NCBI RefSeq assembly: GCF_048268525.1
Contig: NZ_JBLWVH010000002.1
Coordinates: forward strand, 124,001 to 188,000
Origin: Maricaulis sp048268525
Lineage (GTDB): Bacteria; Pseudomonadota; Alphaproteobacteria; Caulobacterales; Maricaulaceae
Length of the DNA stretch: 64,000 bases
Direction of reading: 5' to 3'
Shown: positions 58,261-64,000 of the stretch, in pieces
Position numbering within the stretch: the stretch's first letter is position 1
How the letters are laid out: the number at the start of each line of letters is the position of its first letter
Program-made: the position numbers and the translations under genes
The notes under the pieces: model-generated
Told to the model about the DNA's origin: nothing
Seen by the model: only the letters and a program-made list of their open reading frames with translations
The model's database searches: none

Positions 58261-59273
58261 CCATTGCCTCGGTGATCTATGGTCTGGCCGGCACCAAGCT
58301 GAGCCCGGACGAGAAAGCTTTTTTTCGCGATATCGATCCGTGGGGGTTCATCCTGTTCGCCCGCAATATCGAGGGTATCAACCAGGTCTCGCGTCTGACG
58401 CTGGAGCTGCGCGATTGTGTCGGTCGCGACGCCCCCATCCTGATTGACCAGGAAGGGGGCCGGGTCGCTCGCCTTCGACCGCCGACCTGGCGTGCCGCGC
58501 CTGCGGCCCAGCGCTTTGCCGATCTGTGGAAGGTTGATGAGGAGCTGGCGATCGAGGCGACCCGGATCAATCACCGCCTGCTCGCCCATGAGCTGCGCAC
58601 CATTGGCGTTGATGTCGATTGTGCACCGGTCGCCGATCTGCGGATTGAGGGCGCTGACGACATTATTGGTGACCGCGCCTTCGGCACCACGCCCGAACCG
58701 GTCATCCATCTTGGCCGTGCCGCCATGGATGGATTGATGGCGGGCGGTGTCGCGCCGATCATCAAGCATATTCCCGGACATGGCCGGGCCCGGGCCGACA
58801 GCCATCTCGAACTGCCCGTCGTGCCGGAAGAACACGGCCTGCTGTCTGAAACCGATTTCGCGCCGTTCAAGGGTCTCAACGATGCGCCCATGGCGATGAC
58901 GGCCCATATCGTCTACGCCGACATCGACCGCGATCTGCCCGCGACCCAGTCCGCCGATGTGGTCGGCAAGGTGGTGCGTAGCGAGATCGGGTTTGATGGG
59001 CTGTTGATGACAGACGACCTGTCGATGAAGGCGCTGACCGGCACGTTCCGCGAGCGCGGCGAGCTGTCCTTGAAGGCCGGTTGCGACATGCTTTTGCACT
59101 GTAATGGCCGGATGTCCGAGATGATCGCGGTCGCTGAAGGCACAACGGCCCTGACCGGCCGGGCGCTGGAACGGGCCGAAGCGGCCGAGCGCATTCGCGA
59201 CGTGATCGAGGATTTTGACCCGGAAGACGCCGAATCGCGGCTCAATGACTGTCTGGACAGGCTTCCCGCCTGA
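58257..59273 (+). CDS. nagZ: beta-N-acetylhexosaminidase NagZ
   Basis: 338 residues of glycoside hydrolase family 3. ILIDQEGGRVARL binds substrate, KHIPGHGRARADSH holds the catalytic His-loop, and LMTDDLSMKAL carries the nucleophile Asp. It removes GlcNAc from anhydromuropeptides in cytoplasmic cell-wall recycling. The ATG overlaps the SPOR gene stop (ATGA). Confidence 0.95.
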   Translation: MTIASVIYGLAGTKLSPDEKAFFRDIDPWGFILFARNIEGINQVSRLTLELRDCVGRDAPILIDQEGGRVARLRPPTWRAAPAAQRFADLWKVDEELAIEATRINHRLLAHELRTIGVDVDCAPVADLRIEGADDIIGDRAFGTTPEPVIHLGRAAMDGLMAGGVAPIIKHIPGHGRARADSHLELPVVPEEHGLLSETDFAPFKGLNDAPMAMTAHIVYADIDRDLPATQSADVVGKVVRSEIGFDGLLMTDDLSMKALTGTFRERGELSLKAGCDMLLHCNGRMSEMIAVAEGTTALTGRALERAEAAERIRDVIEDFDPEDAESRLNDCLDRLPA

Positions 59274-59319
59274 TCCGACAGGACACTATGCCGGGAGCAA
59301 CCCTGAGCGAGGCGCTGGA

Positions 59320-60135
59320 TTGAGCGAGGACTTCGAGGAAGACGTGCGGTTTGAAGCCGCCGAGAACGCCGAGACCGATGCGCTCGTCGTCGACCTTGAT
59401 GGATTCGGGGGACCGCTTCACCTGCTCCTGGCCCTGGCCCGCAAGCGCAAGATCGATCTGGCGAAGATTTCGATCCTCGACCTGGCCGACCAGTATCTGC
59501 TGTTCATGGAGGCGGCGCGTAAAAAGCGGCTCGACCTGGCCGCCGACTATCTGGTGATGGCGGCCTGGCTCGCCTTTCTCAAATCGAAACTCCTCCTGCC
59601 CAAGCCGCCCAAGGAAGACGATGACCAGCCCGCCGAAGTGCTGGCGGCCGCGCTGGCTTTCCGGCTGCGCCGGCTGGAAGCCATGCGCGCGGCGGCCGAT
59701 GCCCTGTTCGCGCGGCCCTTGCTGGCCACCAATGTCCACGCCCGCGGCATGCCGGAAGGGGTGCGGGCGACGCGCTCGGCCGTCTATGAGGCGGATTTGC
59801 ACGATCTTCTGTCGGCCTATGCCAGCCGCCGGGTAAAGCAGGCGAAGTCTGTTTACCGCCCCCCGACGCCGAAGGTTTATGGCCTGGAAACTGCAAGGGA
59901 CCGTCTTGAAACACTGATGCCGCAACTCAGTGACTGGCGGGACCTGGACAGCCTGCTTCCCGGAGCCGGGGAGCTGGGCGCCAACCCACCTCCGATGCGA
60001 TCGGTGCGGGCCAGTTCGATGTTGGCCGCACTTGAAATCACCAAGGAGGGCCATGCACGATTGCGTCAGCAGGAAGCCTATGCGCCGCTCTATGTGCGGT
60101 CGCTTTCGGGGGAAGAGGGCGCGACAGATGACTGA
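59320..60135 (+). CDS. scpA: segregation and condensation protein ScpA
   Basis: 271 residues from a TTG at 59320, preceded by GAGG; a GTG at 59344 is an alternative, and the ATG at 59288 is out of frame. LDGFGGPLHLLLALARKRKI is the ScpA kleisin N-terminus that contacts SMC; DLAADYLVMAAWLAFLKSKL follows. Forms the SMC-ScpA-ScpB condensin. Overlaps scpB by 8 bp. Confidence 0.93.
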   Translation: MSEDFEEDVRFEAAENAETDALVVDLDGFGGPLHLLLALARKRKIDLAKISILDLADQYLLFMEAARKKRLDLAADYLVMAAWLAFLKSKLLLPKPPKEDDDQPAEVLAAALAFRLRRLEAMRAAADALFARPLLATNVHARGMPEGVRATRSAVYEADLHDLLSAYASRRVKQAKSVYRPPTPKVYGLETARDRLETLMPQLSDWRDLDSLLPGAGELGANPPPMRSVRASSMLAALEITKEGHARLRQQEAYAPLYVRSLSGEEGATDD

Positions 60136-60937
60136 CGATACGACAACGGACGAACCGGCCGACGCGATCACCAGCGCGATCTCGGCCCTGCGCGAACGGG
60201 CGGCTCATCAGGGCCCCAATGTCGCGGCCGATGCCGAAGCGTCCGAAGCGCTGGGCGTCCATCTCGCCGTCAATACCGAACGTCGCAATCTGCGCATCCT
60301 CGAAGCCTTGCTGTTTGCGGCTGCCGAGCCACTGGACGAGGAAACCCTTATCGGTCGCCTGCCACTGGAAGCGAACATCCAGGACCTGCTGGGCAAGTTG
60401 CGCGATGAATATGCCGAGCGCGGCGTGCACCTGTCGGAAGTGGGCGGGCGCTGGCGCTTCGAGACCGCGCCGGATCTCGCCGACGTTCTGGTCGAGGTCA
60501 AGCAGGAGCCGCGCAAGCTGTCACAGGCGGCGCTGGAGACCCTGTCGATCATTGCCTATCACCAGCCTGTGACGCGTGCCGAGATCGAGGAAATCCGCGG
60601 TGTCGCCGTGTCGCGCGGGACACTCGACCTGTTGTTCGAGCTGCGCTGGGTGCGGCCGCGCGGGCGTCGTCGCACGCCGGGGCGTCCGGTGACCTATGGC
60701 ACCACGCAAGGCTTCATGGAGTATTTCTCCCTGCAATCGATCGGCGATCTGCCTGGCATGTCCGACCTGAAGGCCGCCGGCTTGCTCGATGCACGCCTGC
60801 CGCCTGATTTTTCGGTGCCGGATCCGTCGCGCAGTGTCGAACCGGACCTGCTGGAAGACCCGCTCAGTGACGAGGAAGCCCATGCCTTCCATGTCGACTT
60901 CATGGACGGCGAGGATGATCCGGACGGGGCGGCCTAG
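60128..60937 (+). CDS. scpB: segregation and condensation protein ScpB
   Basis: 269 residues. RILEALLFAAAEPLDEETLI begins the first winged helix; LSQAALETLSIIAYHQPVTR and EIRGVAVSRGTLDLLFELRW are the most conserved parts. Both termini carry extra acidic extensions. Binds ScpA in the SMC complex. Starts within scpA. Confidence 0.95.
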   Translation: MTDDTTTDEPADAITSAISALRERAAHQGPNVAADAEASEALGVHLAVNTERRNLRILEALLFAAAEPLDEETLIGRLPLEANIQDLLGKLRDEYAERGVHLSEVGGRWRFETAPDLADVLVEVKQEPRKLSQAALETLSIIAYHQPVTRAEIEEIRGVAVSRGTLDLLFELRWVRPRGRRRTPGRPVTYGTTQGFMEYFSLQSIGDLPGMSDLKAAGLLDARLPPDFSVPDPSRSVEPDLLEDPLSDEEAHAFHVDFMDGEDDPDGAA

Positions 60938-61038
60938 CCGTTCGCGTGCGATCAATCGTCCTGCTGTCTGATTGACGGGTTGGACGAGGCCCGGCAAACG
61001 CAGTAGACCCAATTGGCAAGGTTCAGACGGAGGGGCAA

Positions 61039-61263
61039 ATGGCTCCCGGCATGTGGCAAATTCTTCTCGTAGTCCTTCTCGCGGTGCTGCTGTTTGGCGG
61101 TCGCGGAAAGATCGCGTCGGTCATGGGCGATTTCGCCAAGGGCATCACCAGTTTCCGCAAGGGGCTGAAGGATGATGAAGGCGAGGGCGAAACTTCGGAA
61201 ACCGACACGCCGGCCGGCTCGCTCAATGCCGAGACCCGCGAAGACGAAAAGACCGGGAGCTAG
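61039..61263 (+). CDS. tatA: Sec-independent translocase protein TatA
   Basis: 74 residues. One short membrane helix (MWQILLVVLLAVLLFGG, about 4-20) with the hinge GRGKI, then an amphipathic helix (VMGDFAKGITSFRKGLK) and a charged tail, the TatA layout. Forms the pore for folded proteins. First of tatABC, 3 bp before tatB. Confidence 0.93.
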   Translation: MAPGMWQILLVVLLAVLLFGGRGKIASVMGDFAKGITSFRKGLKDDEGEGETSETDTPAGSLNAETREDEKTGS

Positions 61264-61266
61264 GCG

Positions 61267-61776
61267 ATGAGCCCCGGCATCGGCATGCCGGAATTGCTGG
61301 TGGTCCTGGTCCTCGCACTGGTCGTGGTCGGGCCGCAGCAATTGCCGGTCATGATGCGCAAGGTCGGTCAGATGATGGCCCAGGCCCGCGCCATGGCGAA
61401 GGATTTCCAGAACAGTTTCGAGGAAATCGGCCGCGAGACCGAACTGTCCGAGCTGCGCCGTGAGATCGACGCGCTGAAACAGGCCAATCCGATCAACCAG
61501 ATACATGGTGAGCTCGACAAGGCGACCCGGGGCGCGCAGGACGACGACATCCGCGCCCTCAAGATGAAGCATGTCGAGCAAAACCAGGCGGAAACCGATG
61601 CAGACAAGGCCGCCAAGGCGGCGAAGCTGACTGCCCTGGAGGGCGAAGCGCCGGAACGCCTGACGCCGGAAGCCGACGCGCAAGCCGACGCCGCTGCGAG
61701 TGCGGATGACGCAGAGCGGGCGGCTTCGGTCGAAACCACGCCTGCCAAGCCGGTCGACGAAATCAAGGGACGCTGA
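61267..61776 (+). CDS. tatB: Sec-independent translocase protein TatB
   Basis: 169 residues. GIGMPELLVVLVLALVVVGP is the membrane helix with the conserved Glu, followed by an amphipathic helix and a long, Ala/Asp/Glu-rich tail typical of alphaproteobacterial TatB. Binds twin-arginine substrates with TatC, encoded 5 bp on. Confidence 0.93.
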   Translation: MSPGIGMPELLVVLVLALVVVGPQQLPVMMRKVGQMMAQARAMAKDFQNSFEEIGRETELSELRREIDALKQANPINQIHGELDKATRGAQDDDIRALKMKHVEQNQAETDADKAAKAAKLTALEGEAPERLTPEADAQADAAASADDAERAASVETTPAKPVDEIKGR

Positions 61777-61781
61777 GCCGC

Positions 61782-62597
61782 ATGGCTGAAATCGAGCATG
61801 ATGAAGTCGAGGCGAGCCGGGCGCCGCTGATCGAGCACCTGGTCGAGCTGCGCTCGCGCCTGGTTGTGATCATGGGCTTTTTGCTGGTCGGCTTCATCGG
61901 CTGCTTCATCTTTTCCGAGACGCTCTACCAGTGGCTGCTGCTGCCCTACCGGGATGCGGCCTCCATCGTGCGCGGCGTGCCGGTCGAGGAACTGGACCTG
62001 ACGGCCAATTTCTTTGCCCCGCTGGAATTCTTCTTTGTCCGGCTGAAACTGTCGCTGGTCGGCGCGGTGATCATCATCTTCCCGGTTATCGCTTGGCAGA
62101 TTTACGGCTTCGTCGCGCCGGGCCTGTACAAGAATGAGCGCGGCGCCTTTGCCCCGTTCCTGGCCATGTCGCCCGTCCTGTTCGGGCTGGGCGTGAGCTT
62201 CGTCTATTTCTTCGTCCTGCCGATGGTGATGCGTTTCTCGCTGGGCCAGGAGCAATCGGCGGAGCTGGTCGGCACGCGCATCGAGCTTCTGCTCAATGTT
62301 TCCGATTATATGAACCTCATCACCACGCTGATGCTGGTCTTCGGCATCTCCTTCCAGATGCCGGTTTTCCTGATGCTGCTGGCCAAGGCCGGCATCCTCA
62401 AGGCGAAGACCCTGCTGAAGGGCTGGCGTTTTGCGGTGGTCGGGATTGCCCTGTTTGCCGCTTTTGCGACACCGCCGGATCCGATCTCGCAGATCATGCT
62501 CGGCGGCGCGCTTCTGCTGCTCTACTTCATCTCGATCGGCGGCATGCATCTCATGCAGTCCTCCGACGACCGGGCAGACGACACGCAAGAGGACTGA
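61782..62597 (+). CDS. tatC: Sec-independent translocase protein TatC
   Basis: 271 residues with six predicted membrane helices. APLIEHLVELRSRLVVIMGF is the substrate-binding N-terminus, and FFVRLKLSLVGAVIIIFPVI and PGLYKNERGAF are typical. Twin-arginine signal receptor. Ends 70 bp before serS. Confidence 0.95.
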   Translation: MAEIEHDEVEASRAPLIEHLVELRSRLVVIMGFLLVGFIGCFIFSETLYQWLLLPYRDAASIVRGVPVEELDLTANFFAPLEFFFVRLKLSLVGAVIIIFPVIAWQIYGFVAPGLYKNERGAFAPFLAMSPVLFGLGVSFVYFFVLPMVMRFSLGQEQSAELVGTRIELLLNVSDYMNLITTLMLVFGISFQMPVFLMLLAKAGILKAKTLLKGWRFAVVGIALFAAFATPPDPISQIMLGGALLLLYFISIGGMHLMQSSDDRADDTQED

Positions 62598-62667
62598 TCC
62601 GGTTTACGGCGCGCGCGGGCAGGGCTATAGCCCGGCCTCGTTATTTCATTGCAACCGGATCAGACCC

Positions 62668-63945
62668 ATGCATGACATCAAGCTCATCCGCGACAATCCC
62701 GACGCATTCGACGCTGGCCTCGCCATGCGTGGACTGCCGGCCCAATCCGCGACCCTGATCGAGCTTGATGCCTCCCGCCGCGAAGCGCTGGGCAAGCAGC
62801 AGGATGCCGAGACCGAGCGCAATGCGCTGTCCAAGCAGATCGGCAAGGCCAAGGCGACCGGTGACGAGGCCGAGTTCAACCGCCTGCGCAGCGAAGTCGA
62901 CCGCCTGAAGACGGTGCTCGAGGAATCCGGCCAGCAGGCGCGTCATTTCGACGAGGTCCTGAACCAGCACCTCGCAGCGCTGCCGAACCTGCCGCATGCG
63001 GATGTACCGCAAGGGGCTGACGAGGCCGACAATGTCGAGGAGCGCCGCTGGGGCGAGCCGCGGGCGATGGATTTCAAGCCGCGCGATCATGTCGATCTGG
63101 GTGAAAGTCTCGGTCAGATGGACTTCAAGAAAGCGGCCGAAATGTCCGGTTCGCGCTTTGTCGCCCTGCGTGGCGGGCTGGCCCGCCTGGAGCGCGCGCT
63201 GGCGCAATTCATGCTGGATCTGCACACCGCCGAGCATGGCTATGAAGAAGTCAGCCCGCCTTACATGGTTCGCGATGAGGCGGTCTTTGGAACCGGGCAA
63301 TTGCCGAAATTCGCCGAAGACCTGTTCCGCACCACGGACGATCACTGGCTGATCCCGACGGCGGAAGTGCCGTTGACCAATCTGGCCCGCGACACCATCC
63401 ACGCCGAAGCTGACCTGCCAATGCGCATGACGGCCTATACGCCCTGCTTCCGTTCGGAAGCCGGTTCGGCCGGTCGCGACACGCGCGGCATGATCCGCCT
63501 GCATCAATTCCAGAAGGTGGAAATGGTCTCCATTGTCGCGCCGGACGAGAGCGATGCCGAGCTGGAGCGGATGACCGGCTGCGCCGAAAAAGTCCTGCAG
63601 CTGCTGGAATTGCCCTACCGCGTCATGAAGTTGTGTACCGGCGATATGGGCTTTTCAGCTCGCCGGACCTTCGATCTGGAAGTCTGGATGCCCAGCCAGG
63701 ACTGTTATCGCGAAATCTCGTCCTGTTCGACCTGTGGCGATTTCCAGGCCCGGCGCATGGATGCCCGCTTCCGCAAGGAAGGCGAAATACGTCCGGCCTT
63801 CCTTCACACGCTGAACGGCTCCGGCGTCGCGGTCGGGCGGGCTCTGGTCGCTGTGCTGGAAAACCACCAGAACGAGGACGGTTCGATCAGCATACCGGCC
63901 GCGTTGCGTCCGTATATGGGCGGTCTTGAGCGGATCGAAGGCTGA
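62668..63945 (+). CDS. serS: seryl-tRNA synthetase
   Basis: 425 residues. The N-terminal tRNA-binding coiled coil (about 30-105) starts after MHDIKLIRDNPDAFD. The class II motifs are present: FRSEAGSAGRDTRGMIRLHQ (motif 2) and NGSGVAVGRALVAVLENHQ (motif 3), with TAEVPLTNL between. Last full gene of the window; a perfect hairpin follows. Confidence 0.97.
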   Translation: MHDIKLIRDNPDAFDAGLAMRGLPAQSATLIELDASRREALGKQQDAETERNALSKQIGKAKATGDEAEFNRLRSEVDRLKTVLEESGQQARHFDEVLNQHLAALPNLPHADVPQGADEADNVEERRWGEPRAMDFKPRDHVDLGESLGQMDFKKAAEMSGSRFVALRGGLARLERALAQFMLDLHTAEHGYEEVSPPYMVRDEAVFGTGQLPKFAEDLFRTTDDHWLIPTAEVPLTNLARDTIHAEADLPMRMTAYTPCFRSEAGSAGRDTRGMIRLHQFQKVEMVSIVAPDESDAELERMTGCAEKVLQLLELPYRVMKLCTGDMGFSARRTFDLEVWMPSQDCYREISSCSTCGDFQARRMDARFRKEGEIRPAFLHTLNGSGVAVGRALVAVLENHQNEDGSISIPAALRPYMGGLERIEG

Positions 63946-63950
63946 GCCTG

Positions 63951-63981
63951 ACATTGGAGTGGCGATGCGCCACTCCAATGT
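63951..63981. terminator. perfect 14-bp hairpin after serS
   Basis: ACATTGGAGTGGCG and CGCCACTCCAATGT are exact reverse complements around ATG. No U-run follows, so it may be a Rho-independent-like weak terminator, an mRNA 3' stabiliser or one unit of a repeat; the window ends 19 bp later. Confidence 0.6.
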
Positions 63982-64000
63982 CCCGCCATGCGATCGGGTC

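Overview
The window looks like a chromosomal segment of a stalked or dimorphic marine alphaproteobacterium of the Caulobacterales/Hyphomonadaceae type, with Maricaulis or a close relative the best guess. The reasons are the GC-rich coding, the FlbT/FlaF/FliX/FlbY/CckA gene set, candidate CtrA boxes (TTAA-N7-TTAA) beside flagellar genes, sigma-54 (-24/-12) promoters with FlbD-like palindromes upstream of flagellins, and three short flagellins of 274-277 residues. The genus is inferred from protein character, not from a database match.

Region 1 (1-11.4 kb) is a flagellin production and decoration locus. A minus-strand operon encodes a TPR-glycosyltransferase resembling FlmG, PseG, a PAPS sulfotransferase and an ATP-grasp enzyme cut by the left edge. 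The plus strand carries flbT-flaF, three flagellins, a flaG gene, then pseC; pseB faces pseC tail to tail. The pseudaminic-acid pathway (PseB, PseC, PseG) therefore brackets the flagellin genes; PseH, PseF and PseI are not in the window.

Region 2 (11.4-30 kb) holds a large FlaEY-like protein, a methyltransferase, the flgI-flgJ-flbY operon divergent from fliX, dksA, flgF-flgG-flgA-flgH, fliL-fliM-DUF6468-motE followed by a large secreted AMIN-like/TPR protein, a 630-bp repeat-bearing gap, and fliO-fliP. Region 3 (30-42 kb) holds flgB-flgC-fliE, then three minus-strand DUF885 lipoprotein paralogues, then fliQ-fliR-flhB and the cell-cycle kinase gene cckA. The candidate regulatory sites fit a Caulobacter-like hierarchy: CtrA boxes at early genes (fliX, fliO/flgB, pseB, possibly flmG) and sigma-54/FlbD sites at later genes (flgI, flgF, the flagellins).

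Region 4 (42-64 kb) is mostly housekeeping: valS, a DUF3137 membrane protein, the divergent selU/selD pair for tRNA selenouridine, two DUF2145 secreted proteins each with a small secreted partner, a secreted CVNH-like repeat protein, xthA, a secreted gluzincin-like peptidase, nitroreductase, DUF1428, erpA, dgt, and a dense run of SPOR protein-nagZ-scpA-scpB-tatABC-serS. No rRNA, tRNA, CRISPR array, transposase or prophage was seen.

The less ordinary parts are the sulfotransferase and ATP-grasp genes in a flagellin-glycosylation operon, the FlaEY-like protein that seems to combine hook-associated/cap-like modules with a beta-propeller, the DUF885 triplet inside the flagellar region, the AMIN-like/TPR protein in the motor operon, and an interleaved inverted-repeat element near 28.6 kb.
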